A stretch of DNA of 30,110 nucleotides from Limisphaerales bacterium (GCA_003140275.1 PLJQ01000467.1:1-30110); one strand, 5' to 3'; shown: positions 13,821-21,726, counted from the stretch's first letter. Numbers and translations: made by a program. The notes: a model not told the origin generated them from the sequence alone.

Positions 13821-16343
13821 TTATGCGGGAAGGTTTGAGATGTGATGCTGTTCCTGGTATTGGAACAAGAATCGCCGGATGCGGTCGAATTGTCGGCACG
13901 CCTCGTCGCAAACCGGCAGCGCGTCGGCCAAGTTTTCTTCATGCCCCATCCGTTCGAGTTTATGCAGCAGCGGAACGATAGTGACCATGCCACAGGTGGC
14001 GCTGGCGCCGGCGCAACTATGGGCCAAGCGTTTGACCTCAGGTGCGTTGCCGGCGCGGGTGGCGGCATCGAGCTTCTCGATTTGATCGGCGGTTTGTTGC
14101 AAATACAGGGTGATCAGCTCACGCAAATTCTTGGCGCTCCCATTCGCAAAATCCAGCAGCCGTTCCATATTCACCGGCGGCTCCGGGTCCGGGACGGTTG
14201 GGAAAGGTGTTGGTGAATTCGGGGCGGCGGATGGTTTTGCGGTGACGGGAGTGGTTGCTGTTGTGACCGGATGCTCCGGGGAATGGGCCTTGTCACCCCA
14301 TCGTTCGATGACCGAGCGAATGTCCTCTGGTCGCACCGGCTTGGCGAGGTAATCGTCCATGCCTGCTTCGAGGCATTTCTCGCGGTCTCCCTGCATGGCA
14401 TTGGCCGTCATGGCGACAATGGTGATGGGCGATTTGAAGTTGGGGTGTTGAGCTGGGTCTTGCTGGCGTTGGCGAATCATTTGTGTGGCGGTCAACCCGT
14501 CCATGATCGGCATGTGGACATCCATGAGGATAAAACTGTAAGGCGCTCGCTCCAATGCCTCGATGGCTTCCTTTCCGTTGTTGGCCAAGTCTGCTTTGTA
14601 GCCCATTTGTTGCAACAACCGGATGGCAACTTTTTGATTGATGACGTTGTCTAAGCACACCAACACGCGCAACGGAAAGCGGCTGGCGAGCGTGACGTCG
14701 AGTCTGGCTGGCGCTAAAGGTTTTCGGGAGGGCGGCTTCGCACCGGAAATAACTCGGACCAGTGTTTCGTGCAATTGAACCGGTTTGATCGGTTTGGTGA
14801 GGCAACTGGCAAAGGCGACGCTGGCGAGGGCTGGCGCGTCCGCGCGAACGCCGGCGGAGGTCAGCAAAATGAGCGGCATCATCATCGCGCCGGATAACGT
14901 GCTAATTTCCTTGGCCAGCATCAGTCCATCCATCCCTGGCATTTGCATGTCGATGATGGCGATGTCGAAACTTTCACCTTGCCGCAACCATTCCAGTGCC
15001 TGTTCGCCGCTTTGCGCGCCGCGCGCAATCATTCCCCACTTGCCGGTCTGTAAGGTAAGAATACGGCGGTTGGTGGCATTATCATCCACAATCAATAAGC
15101 GCAAATCGGCCAACTGGGGTTGTGTGCCCTGGAGCGGGAATCGAGTGGCTTCAGCCGACGATTTGAATGAGGTCACAAAATGAAAAGTTGAACCTTTTTG
15201 CGGCACGCTTTCCACCCACATCCGGCCCCCCATCAGTTCCACGAGCCGCTTGCTGATGGCCAAGCCGAGGCCCGTGCCGCCGTACTGTCGCGTGGTGGAG
15301 GCATCGGCCTGGCTGAACGATTTGAACAGCCGGTCAATCCGGTCAGGCGGAATACCAATGCCCGTGTCGCGAACCTGGAAATGCAACTCCCACGGCTTGG
15401 CGGACGATGGCGGGGAATCAGCCTTTGCGGGCGCTGTGTCGGCCAACGGCGAAGATTGGATCTTGACTTGGACGACGACTTCACCGCTGGAGGTGAATTT
15501 AATGCCGTTGCTGATGAGGTTGACCAGCACTTGCCGCAACCGGGTGACATCGCCCATGACGAGGACGGGAATTTCGTCATCGATCTGATATGCGAGGTCC
15601 AACTGTTTTTCCACGGCCTTGGCTGCCAGTAGTTCGAGCGTGCCTTCGATACACTCGCGCAGATCAAACGGGAGATTTTCGAGTTCCAACTTGTCGGACT
15701 CAATTTTTGAAAAATCAAGGATGGTGTTTATGATGGTGAGGAGCGACTGGCCGCTGGCGTGGATGGTTTCCACGTAGCCAAGCTGCTCATTGTTGAGCGG
15801 CGTTTCAAGCAGGAAACCAGCCATCGCGATCACGCCGTTCATCGGTGTCCGGATTTCGTGACTCATGTTGGCCAGGAATTCCGCTTTGGCGCGCACGGCG
15901 GTTTCGGCGGCAATACGGGCGGCTTCCAACTCCCGATTGGTTTGCGTCAATTGATCCTGCAGGTGTTTGGCGCGCAGGGCCGCGCGCAACCGGGCGCGCA
16001 ACTCGGCGACTTCGAACGGTTTGGTGAGATAGTCCACCGCGCCCAGTTCAAATCCGCGCAATTTATCCGTCGTGCTGTTCCACGCGGTCAGAACGATAAC
16101 GGGAATGGACTGGGTCTGGGGATCGCTCTTGAGGTGCCGCAACACCTCAAAACCGTTCGTGCCGGGCAGTCCCAGGTCCAACAACACGAGGTCGATTTTT
16201 TTTTCCTGCACCTGGGCCATCGCGTGTTGCGACGTGGCAGCGTTGGAGAGTTCGATGTTGTCCTCGTGCAGAAGGGTGGAGAGGACCTCTTGCATTTTAA
16301 GGTCGTCCTCAACCAATAAAACATGGGAGAGCGGCAGGCTCAT
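13821..16343 (-). CDS. soluble hybrid histidine kinase, REC-HisKA-HATPase-REC-REC-HPt
   Basis: An 840-residue sensor kinase without membrane segments. Domains in order: receiver (about 7-123; HVLLVEDD, LVLLDLGLPG, YLTKPF), short coiled coil, HisKA with phosphoacceptor HEIRTPMNGV near 165, ATPase with NLISNGIKFT, DTGIGIPPDRI and GGTGLGLAISK, receiver 2 (about 410-530; LLIVDDN, IAIIDMQMPGMDG), receiver 3 (about 557-680; FILMDVHMPIMDG, YLAKPV) and an HPt domain (about 735-825) with AHSCAGASATCG. In receiver 3 the acidic pair reads VLVCLDN instead of VxVVEDN, so one metal-binding acid is missing. The N-terminal receiver suggests it takes input from another kinase. The ATG at 16343 follows GGAAAG. 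Confidence 0.93.
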   Translation of the reverse strand: MSLPLSHVLLVEDDLKMQEVLSTLLHEDNIELSNAATSQHAMAQVQEKKIDLVLLDLGLPGTNGFEVLRHLKSDPQTQSIPVIVLTAWNSTTDKLRGFELGAVDYLTKPFEVAELRARLRAALRAKHLQDQLTQTNRELEAARIAAETAVRAKAEFLANMSHEIRTPMNGVIAMAGFLLETPLNNEQLGYVETIHASGQSLLTIINTILDFSKIESDKLELENLPFDLRECIEGTLELLAAKAVEKQLDLAYQIDDEIPVLVMGDVTRLRQVLVNLISNGIKFTSSGEVVVQVKIQSSPLADTAPAKADSPPSSAKPWELHFQVRDTGIGIPPDRIDRLFKSFSQADASTTRQYGGTGLGLAISKRLVELMGGRMWVESVPQKGSTFHFVTSFKSSAEATRFPLQGTQPQLADLRLLIVDDNATNRRILTLQTGKWGMIARGAQSGEQALEWLRQGESFDIAIIDMQMPGMDGLMLAKEISTLSGAMMMPLILLTSAGVRADAPALASVAFASCLTKPIKPVQLHETLVRVISGAKPPSRKPLAPARLDVTLASRFPLRVLVCLDNVINQKVAIRLLQQMGYKADLANNGKEAIEALERAPYSFILMDVHMPIMDGLTATQMIRQRQQDPAQHPNFKSPITIVAMTANAMQGDREKCLEAGMDDYLAKPVRPEDIRSVIERWGDKAHSPEHPVTTATTPVTAKPSAAPNSPTPFPTVPDPEPPVNMERLLDFANGSAKNLRELITLYLQQTADQIEKLDAATRAGNAPEVKRLAHSCAGASATCGMVTIVPLLHKLERMGHEENLADALPVCDEACRQFDRIRRFLFQYQEQHHISNLPA

Positions 16344-16676
16344 AAATGAATCTTTCCAGTTTTCATCATTTTTTCAAATCATCGTATCCCAAGGCCATCA
16401 GTTTAATCGCGCATCAACCTCAAAGCCAATGCTAAAGCGAGGCGGATTTAGATTGTCTGGTTAGAACCATTCCCCCGGGGAAGTTCTAAAGCCCAAGAGC
16501 CTTCACACAAAAAGCATCACAAACACGCGATTGATTTTAACAAGGAGACAATCGCACCCCGTCAAAATGTTGGCAAGCATCGAGGTTATCCAAAAACCGC
16601 AAGGGCGGTTGGCGTTCCGCGTTTGCCCCAAAGAAACATTGCGTGGGGAGGGTAAAGACGCGTAAAACTTCCTCAC
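16344..16676. other. divergent intergenic region of 333 nt between the hybrid kinase and the E1-alpha gene
   Basis: No gene is visible. It must hold the promoters for both directions. The only clear structure is the palindrome at 16461-16489. A short minus-strand frame here lacks any recognisable feature. Confidence 0.6.
16461..16489. promoter_or_regulatory. interrupted palindrome, possible operator
   Basis: TTAGAAC (16461-16467) and GTTCTAA (16483-16489) are perfect inverted arms around a GC-rich centre TTCCCCCGGGGAA. It lies about mid-way in the divergent region, 118 nt before the kinase start and 188 nt before E1-alpha. There is no T-run, so an operator is more likely than a terminator. 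The binding protein is unknown. Confidence 0.4.
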
Positions 16677-17705
16677 ATGATTCAGATGGTTGCTAGCCGC
16701 CCGGCCACTGGCGAAGTCTCCTCTTGTCGCGATGCCTACCTGAGCGCGTACCGCTGGATGTTGCTGGGGCGCATCCTGGACGAGAAATTTGCCAGTCTTT
16801 ACCGGGCCGGTAAGATCCACGGGGGCGTCTTTATCGGACGCGGACAGGAGGCGCTTAGCGTTGCCATTGGTCAATCACTGCGGAAAGGGGATATTTTTGC
16901 TCCGCTGATTCGCGATCAGGCGGGCCGGCTGGCTTTTGGCGAATCGGTGCTGGAGGCGGCCCGCACTTACCTCGGGTCGGTGTTGGGGCCGATGCGCGGA
17001 CGCGATGGCAACGTTCATCGCGGCCGGCCCAAGGAAGGTTATCTGCCGATGATCAGTCATTTGGGCGCCATGATTCCGGTTGTCAACGGCATGTTGCTCG
17101 CTCGTCGATTCAAAGGCATCGCGGGGACGGTTGGCGCAACCTGCCTTGGCGAAGGCGGCACTTCCACCGGCGCGTTCCACGAGGCGCTCAACCAGGCCGC
17201 CGTTGAAAAATTGCCGCTCGTTTTGATCATCGCCAACAACCAATTTGCCTATTCCACTCCCAGCTCGCGGCAATTTGCCTGTCGCTCGCTGGTGGACCGG
17301 GCGGCCGGTTACGGCGTGGAAGGCCATTCATTGGACGGGACGGATTTGACCGCATGCCTCAAAGTCGTTGGTGAAGCGGTAGCCAACGCACGCGACGGTC
17401 GTGGACCCCAACTGGTAGTCGCCCGCCTGCTTCGTCTCTGCGGCCATGGTGAACATGATGATGCCGGTTATGTGGACACTAAATTAAAGCAATCGCCTGT
17501 CGGCCGTGACTGCCTGAAAGTGGCCGGGGAATATTTGGTGCGACAAAACTGGGCGGAAAGAGAAACCCTTGTTGCCTGGCGCAACGAAGCAACACAAAAA
17601 GTCGAGGAGGCCATCGCTAAAGCGCAGCGAGAACCGGCGCCCGACCCCTACACGGAAAACTGGTGCGCGCTGGCCTCGAAACATTTGAGCGAAGTGTATG
17701 AATAG
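16677..17705 (+). CDS. 2-oxo acid dehydrogenase E1 component, alpha subunit
   Basis: The alpha subunit binds thiamine diphosphate with the beta subunit encoded next and decarboxylates a 2-oxo acid, passing the acyl group to E2. The 342-residue product has RGQEALSVAIG, GRDGNVHRG, and the ThDP motif GEGGTSTGAFHEALN ending in ANNQFAYSTP near residue 185. The usual pyruvate-type motif is GDG...ENN; GEG and AYSTP resemble the branched-chain type, so the substrate (pyruvate or branched-chain 2-oxo acids) is left open. Two ATG codons, 16677 and 16686, are possible; no clear ribosome binding site helps. First of a three-gene series; the E3 gene is not in the window. Confidence 0.93.
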   Translation: MIQMVASRPATGEVSSCRDAYLSAYRWMLLGRILDEKFASLYRAGKIHGGVFIGRGQEALSVAIGQSLRKGDIFAPLIRDQAGRLAFGESVLEAARTYLGSVLGPMRGRDGNVHRGRPKEGYLPMISHLGAMIPVVNGMLLARRFKGIAGTVGATCLGEGGTSTGAFHEALNQAAVEKLPLVLIIANNQFAYSTPSSRQFACRSLVDRAAGYGVEGHSLDGTDLTACLKVVGEAVANARDGRGPQLVVARLLRLCGHGEHDDAGYVDTKLKQSPVGRDCLKVAGEYLVRQNWAERETLVAWRNEATQKVEEAIAKAQREPAPDPYTENWCALASKHLSEVYE

Positions 17706-17717
17706 GCGGGCGTTAAA

Positions 17718-17787
17718 CCGTGGAACAATCGAACCGTTGAATCGGTGGCGCGCCGGAGTTGTCATCCCACGTTTCAACGATTCACGG
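17718..17787 (+). repeat. degenerate inverted heptamer pair between E1-alpha and E1-beta
   Basis: Left arm 17718-17745 (CCGTGGA, ACAATCG, AACCGTT, GAATCGG) and right arm 17767-17787 (CCACGTT, TCAACGA, TTCACGG) are period-7 and roughly inverted: the right arm reversed reads CCGTGAATCGTTGA. About 21 nt separate them. Same architecture as the pairs at 9764-9858 and 18771-18861, but less exact. Confidence 0.5.
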
Positions 17788-17803
17788 TGCATGTCTCACG
17801 GCC

Positions 17804-18769
17804 ATGAGCATTACCTATCTTGAAGCGATTCGTCTGGCGCAGAAACGCGCGCTGGCGGAGGACCCGCGCGTCTTCATCTACGGTCAGGATGTCGGCGCGT
17901 TCGGCGGCGCGTTCAAGGCGACAAAAAATCTGGCGCAGGAATTTCCCGGACGCGTGATTGACGCGCCGATCAGCGAAGATGCCATGGTCGGCGCCGCCAT
18001 CGGCGCGGCGATTGAAGGAATGCGGCCCATCATCGAAATGCAATTTGCGGATTTCTCCACCGTCGGTTTCAACCAGATCATCAATCAAGCCGCAGCCCTG
18101 CATTGGCGGACTCAAGTCCCCTGCCCCATCACCATTCGTCTGCCGTCCGGCGGCACTTCGGGCGGCGGACCCTTTCACAGCCAGAGCATGGAAGCGATCT
18201 ACGCGCATTATCCTGGTTTAATTGTAATGACACCGGCCACGGTCGAAGATGCCTACAGCATGTTGCTCGAGGCGGTGGCAATCGACGACCCGGTGATCTT
18301 TTGCGAACACAAATACCTTTATTACCATTTGAAAGCCGATCAGCTTCCCACCGAGGCCATGCCCACCGGCAAAGCGCGGATTGCGCGTTCGGGACGGGAC
18401 CTCACGATTGTCGCCTACAGCGCCATGGTGCATGAGGCTCTCGCGGTCGCTGAGGAACTGGCAACCGAAGGGACGGAAGTGGAAGTGGTTGACCTGCGCT
18501 CCATCAAACCATTGGATACCGACACGGTCATGGCCTCGGTCGCCCGCACGGGACGCTTGCTATGCGTGGGTGAAGCGTTTCCTTGGGGTGGCGTAACCGC
18601 CGAAGTGATTGCGCGAGTCGCCAGCGAAGGGTTTGGACTGCTCGACGCGCCGCCGCAGCGTCTCAACGCCAAAGACACGCCCGTCCCCTACCATCCCAAC
18701 TTGTGGGCGGTGCATCGGCCCACGGCCCGCAGCATCGTCGTGGCCGCGCGCAAACTTCTCCGACAATGA
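17804..18769 (+). CDS. 2-oxo acid dehydrogenase E1 component, beta subunit
   Basis: Partner of the preceding alpha subunit; together they form the ThDP-dependent heterotetramer. The protein (321 residues) begins MSITYLEAIRLAQKRALAED and has VFIYGQDVGAFGGAFKATKN, the ISEDAMVGAAIGAAIEGMRP segment, GGGPFHSQSMEA with the conserved His near residue 128, and the C-terminal transketolase-like domain with EVVDLRSIKPLDTDTV. CEHKYLYYH is closer to branched-chain-type E1-beta than to the pyruvate type. The ATG at 17804 is chosen because it begins the family-typical MSxxxYLEAI; an in-frame start at 17759 would add repeat-derived residues. Confidence 0.94.
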   Translation: MSITYLEAIRLAQKRALAEDPRVFIYGQDVGAFGGAFKATKNLAQEFPGRVIDAPISEDAMVGAAIGAAIEGMRPIIEMQFADFSTVGFNQIINQAAALHWRTQVPCPITIRLPSGGTSGGGPFHSQSMEAIYAHYPGLIVMTPATVEDAYSMLLEAVAIDDPVIFCEHKYLYYHLKADQLPTEAMPTGKARIARSGRDLTIVAYSAMVHEALAVAEELATEGTEVEVVDLRSIKPLDTDTVMASVARTGRLLCVGEAFPWGGVTAEVIARVASEGFGLLDAPPQRLNAKDTPVPYHPNLWAVHRPTARSIVVAARKLLRQ

Positions 18770-18770
18770 A

Positions 18771-18798
18771 AAACTCGAAACTAAAAATCAAAAATATG
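18771..18798 (+). repeat. heptanucleotide array, left arm between E1-beta and E2
   Basis: Four period-7 units, AAACTCG, AAACTAA, AAATCAA, AAATATG, beginning one base after the E1-beta stop. Confidence 0.65.
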
Positions 18799-18833
18799 GC
18801 GGTGTTCCCATCCAACGCTTGGTGCGGCCATCT

Positions 18834-18861
18834 TTCATTATTCATGATTCATTTTTAATTC
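18834..18861 (+). repeat. heptanucleotide array, right arm between E1-beta and E2
   Basis: Four period-7 units, TTCATTA, TTCATGA, TTCATTT, TTAATTC, ending 4 nt before the E2 start codon. T-rich where the left arm is A-rich, so the arms can partly pair across a 35-nt centre. Confidence 0.7.
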
Positions 18862-18865
18862 TGTC

Positions 18866-20074
18866 ATGCCTCAAATTCCCATCATCATGCCGCAACTCGG
18901 CGAGTCGATTGCCGAAGCCACCGTCGTTAATCTTTTGGTGAAAGTTGGCGACTCGATTAAAGCCGACCAAAGTGTCATGGAAGTTGAAACCAACAAGGCT
19001 ACGATGAATGTTTCGTCGCCCTGTTCCGGGCGGGTCCAACAGTTGCTTGTGAAGCTGAATGAGAGTTATGCGGTCGATTCAGTGCTCGGCTATCTCGAAG
19101 CCAGTCCGGAAGAGGTCGCTCGTCTGGGCCTCGACGGTCTGGCCCCAAACACAACTTCAAAAATGGCGGAACCGGCATCGACCGACGATGGCAAAACTTC
19201 GGTCGCCGGGAGAACGTCTGGCGTCGAACCGACCGTGCGTGGGTTGCCGGTGCCGGCCAATGCCGCAGGCGCGAGCTATATGTCGCCCCGGATGAAAGCG
19301 CGCATGAATGAACTGGGGTTGCACGCGGCGGACCTGGCGGGTGTGGCGGGCAGCGGCGCCGGGGGACGTTTGACCATCCAGGATTTTGAAAAATTTCTCG
19401 CCAATCTTGAAAAACACAAACTGACACCGGCCTCCAGCATGCGCGTCGCCGTCGCCGATGGCATGCGCCGTAGTTGGACGCGTCCGCTCGCCACTGTGGG
19501 TCTGTCAGTTTGTCTGGATCCGATGCTGGCCCACCGTAAAGGCTCGGACCCCAAAGCGGGGCCCGCGCTTTACGCATTGCGCGCCCTGGCCCTGGCCTTG
19601 GCTGAGAACAGCGCGCCCGCCGGCCGGTTGGTGGGGAACAAAATCGTTCACCCTTCCGCCATCGACCTCGGCTTTGCCGTCGAAGTGGAAGATGGGGTTC
19701 TGGTCCCGGTAATTCGCACTGCGGATAAAATGTCACTGAGTGATTTAGTGGGGCGCTATAATGAACTGCTCGACTTGGCGCGCCAACGCCGGCTGCCGCC
19801 GGACGCGACTGGGGGTTCGATCGCCACCGTAACCAATTTTGGCACGTTCGGCCTGATGTGGGCCACGCCGATTCCGTTGCCGGAGCAAACGCTCGTGTTG
19901 GGTCTCGGTGCCGGACGACGCGCGCCGCATTGGGACGAGCAAAGAGGCCAGTTCGTGCCGGTGATGGAAGCGAACCTGACGCTCAGTTTCGACCATCGCG
20001 TGCTTGATGGCGGCGCGGCCGGGCGTTTGCTGACGCGAGTGGCCGAGTTGCTGTCACATCCCGAGAAACTGTAA
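18866..20074 (+). CDS. dihydrolipoamide acyltransferase (E2) of the 2-oxo acid dehydrogenase complex
   Basis: E2 carries the lipoyl arm and moves the acyl group from E1 to CoA. The 402-residue protein has one N-terminal lipoyl domain (about 1-78) with the lipoylated Lys in EVETNKATM, a linker, a peripheral-subunit-binding domain (about 132-172) with SPRMKARMNELGL and GAGGRLTIQDFEKFL, and the catalytic domain from about 195, with AIDLGFAVEVEDGVLVPVI, ATVTNFGTFG and the active-site SFDHRVLDGGAAG near the end. Catalytic His and Asp are present. It completes E1-alpha and E1-beta; no lipoamide dehydrogenase gene follows, so E3 must be supplied from elsewhere. Whether the acyl group is acetyl or branched is not decided. 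Confidence 0.94.
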   Translation: MPQIPIIMPQLGESIAEATVVNLLVKVGDSIKADQSVMEVETNKATMNVSSPCSGRVQQLLVKLNESYAVDSVLGYLEASPEEVARLGLDGLAPNTTSKMAEPASTDDGKTSVAGRTSGVEPTVRGLPVPANAAGASYMSPRMKARMNELGLHAADLAGVAGSGAGGRLTIQDFEKFLANLEKHKLTPASSMRVAVADGMRRSWTRPLATVGLSVCLDPMLAHRKGSDPKAGPALYALRALALALAENSAPAGRLVGNKIVHPSAIDLGFAVEVEDGVLVPVIRTADKMSLSDLVGRYNELLDLARQRRLPPDATGGSIATVTNFGTFGLMWATPIPLPEQTLVLGLGAGRRAPHWDEQRGQFVPVMEANLTLSFDHRVLDGGAAGRLLTRVAELLSHPEKL

Positions 20075-20165
20075 AGAGACTTACTCAATAATTCGATTTT
20101 CAAACGTGCCGTTAAATAATCTTTGTCAGCACTGCGCGGTACGCATACCATTCGTCGGTTGGTTT

Positions 20166-20202
20166 GCCAGTTTAGCTCAGTGGTAGAGCAACGGTTTTGT
20201 AA
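20166..20202 (+). tRNA. 5' fragment of tRNA-Thr (37 nt, truncated at the anticodon loop)
   Basis: This stretch is identical to the first 37 nt of the intact tRNA-Thr at 22173-22209: acceptor 5' strand, D arm, and anticodon 5' strand with TGT. Identity starts exactly at tRNA base 1 and ends two bases past the anticodon. No 3' half follows; instead a short inverted repeat TTGTA-ATTC-TACAA overlaps the junction. It cannot be a functional tRNA and looks like an integration scar. Confidence 0.85.
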
Positions 20203-20348
20203 TTCTACAACGGTTTTTTGCCATCATTCGCGGCGTTTGATTCCCCTTGTTTTACAAGGCTTTCTCGATTTCGGCATTGGCTATGATTGACTGCGTTTTG
20301 CCCTGAAAATCGCAAACCGTATCCAAAAGCGATATACAAATCTTCAAT

Positions 20349-20732
20349 TCAAAGCAACGCGACGGGATACTGTCGCACGAGAGCATCAGAGGAAGCGAGT
20401 GTCAGACTGTGAGCCTTCGCCTGGCAGATCAACATCCGGTCAAATGGGTCACGATGCAGCTCCGGTAATCCGCTCAATTGCGCCACGGCGGCTTCGTCCA
20501 ACACCAGCGGCGCAATCAGGTGCTTCTCGCGTTGCTGCAGAACAAACTGCGCGGCCGGCTGTGGCAATGGCAGTTTGCCGAGGCTGTGCTTCAAGGAAAT
20601 TTCCCAGAACGATACGGCGCTCAAAAAAACCTCGTTCTGCGGGTCGCGCACCGCGGATGCGACTTGAGGAGATAACTTGGCATCGCCGGCCACGAGCCAA
20701 AGAAACTCGCAGGTGTCCAGCAGAATCCTCAT
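20349..20732 (-). CDS. VapC-type PIN domain toxin (ribonuclease)
   Basis: A 127-residue PIN domain protein. The first acidic motif is in MRILLDTCEFLWLV (Asp6), the second acid in VSFWEISLKH (Glu45), and the third in HRDPFDRMLICQA (Asp near 93 and 97). These are the metal-binding acids of VapC RNases, which cleave tRNA or rRNA. The usual LLDTHxxLW has Cys here in place of His. Start and stop give normal family length. Its ATG overlaps the antitoxin stop by four bases (ATGA), the standard arrangement for a coupled toxin-antitoxin pair. Confidence 0.9.
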   Translation of the reverse strand: MRILLDTCEFLWLVAGDAKLSPQVASAVRDPQNEVFLSAVSFWEISLKHSLGKLPLPQPAAQFVLQQREKHLIAPLVLDEAAVAQLSGLPELHRDPFDRMLICQAKAHSLTLASSDALVRQYPVALL

Positions 20733-20950
20733 TTGCCTTCAAACGCCTGCAATACGTGTTCCGGCAAAGGGGCGTTGAAGTCGTCGGGCACGGTGAATTG
20801 GCCCTTGGCCAAACCAATCGGACGCGGCTGGGAAAGGGGCGGCGGATTCAGGATAGTGAGCAGCCCGGACGCTTTCTCCGGCAAAGCCTCAGCGCCTTTC
20901 GGCGAAACGCGCCCGTGGTCAATTTCAACTTCAAGTGTCAAATAACTCAT
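20729..20950 (-). CDS. VapB-type antitoxin
   Basis: A 73-residue protein just upstream of and overlapping the PIN toxin. The C-terminal GLAKGQFTVPDDFNAPLPE followed by HVLQAFEG is the toxin-wrapping tail typical of antitoxins of this VapC branch (GxxKGxFxxPDDFDxPLPxDVLxxFE). The N-terminal part lacks an obvious DNA-binding motif, so autoregulation may be through another fold. The unusually Pro-rich middle (LNPPPLSQPRP) is a linker. Start at the first ATG in a good context. Confidence 0.85.
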   Translation of the reverse strand: MSYLTLEVEIDHGRVSPKGAEALPEKASGLLTILNPPPLSQPRPIGLAKGQFTVPDDFNAPLPEHVLQAFEGK

Positions 20951-20975
20951 GGCAAGGAAGGATAATTTGGAAATC

Positions 20976-21167
20976 CTATGGTTTCAATTTGTGTTTCAGG
21001 CACGCCTGCACATCGGCGCGAGTCAGTTTCGGATATTCCTCCAGAACGTCCTCGACCGAATCACCAGCGGCGAGGAATTCCAAGACCGTTTGCACCGTGA
21101 TGCGCGTGCCGCGAACCACAGGCCACCCGTTGCAAACATCCGGTTTGATTGAAATGCGTTCCGACAT
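20976..21167 (-). CDS. DUF433 domain protein
   Basis: A 63-residue protein with the DUF433 pattern: RISIKPDVCNGWPVVRGTRI, then VLEFLAAGDSVEDVLEEYP and the C-terminal helix ADVQACL. The fold is a small winged-helix-like DNA-binding domain. In many genomes DUF433 genes precede a DUF5615 PIN-like toxin as an antitoxin; here no DUF5615 gene follows. The next gene on the strand, 25 nt on, is the VapB antitoxin, so DUF433 may be a third partner or regulator of the vapBC pair, or an orphan. Confidence 0.85.
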   Translation of the reverse strand: MSERISIKPDVCNGWPVVRGTRITVQTVLEFLAAGDSVEDVLEEYPKLTRADVQACLKHKLKP

Positions 21168-21507
21168 AACTCTACACTACCACAACCGCCAACGAATCCA
21201 AAAGGAAACGCGGCGGTCATTGGCCAGCCAGCAAACGCACAGTATTCAACCTCAAAACGGACATTTTATTGGATGACACTTACCCCGCCTTTTGCCGGTG
21301 ACAAATCTGCTCATGTCGTGCTCGTTTGCTGCTCGATGGCGAATTGGCTTTGCGCCGAGTCGTATGCGTAGAGATTGGTGGGCGAATATAATCCAGATTG
21401 AGCCTTCGGCACGGAGGACCGAGACGCGCACGGCAACACAACGAAAACAATCGCCACGCCACCCCTGATTCGGAATGAAGTTTGAGCGGTCGTGCGCCCG
21501 TTGGCAT
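21168..21507. other. 340-nt gap without a recognisable gene
   Basis: This is where a RelE-like toxin would be expected downstream of the antitoxin at 21508-21726. The minus-strand frames show no RelE motif, so the toxin has been lost or was never here. No tRNA, strong hairpin or period-7 array was seen. Confidence 0.5.
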
Positions 21508-21726
21508 CTACATCTTTCTGAGCGCTCGAAAGGCGTCCACGCCCTTGGCGTTGCCGGCATCGATGTCTTTGATTCGCTGCTCGACTTCTGCGCGGAAGGC
21601 CGGATCGAGTCCCTGGGCGTCCGCCTTGTCGTGGAGGGTGGTGATCAGATGCTCATGTACGGACACCATCTGTTCCACAGGGAGCTTTCGGAAAGCACGT
21701 TCGAGTTTTTCGGTGGCTACGCTCAT
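21508..21726 (-). CDS. orphan addiction-module antitoxin (TIGR02574-like)
   Basis: A 72-residue, helical, acidic protein: a helix-rich N terminus (ATEKLERAFRKLPVEQMVSV) and the family C terminus LDPAFRAEVEQRIKDID, then DAFRALRKM. This resembles the short antitoxin family paired with RelE/ParE toxins, in which the last 20 residues (RxxD...G...SWEEVRxRL) mark the antitoxin. No adjacent toxin gene is visible on either side. The family call rests on pattern and size only. Confidence 0.6.
   Translation of the reverse strand: MSVATEKLERAFRKLPVEQMVSVHEHLITTLHDKADAQGLDPAFRAEVEQRIKDIDAGNAKGVDAFRALRKM

Noticed and set aside
13811..14068. N-terminal extension of the response regulator
   Set aside because: Would overlap the kinase HPt-coding region in another frame and adds a Pro/Ala/Arg-rich shadow sequence; the receiver domain starts directly at the ATG at 13810.
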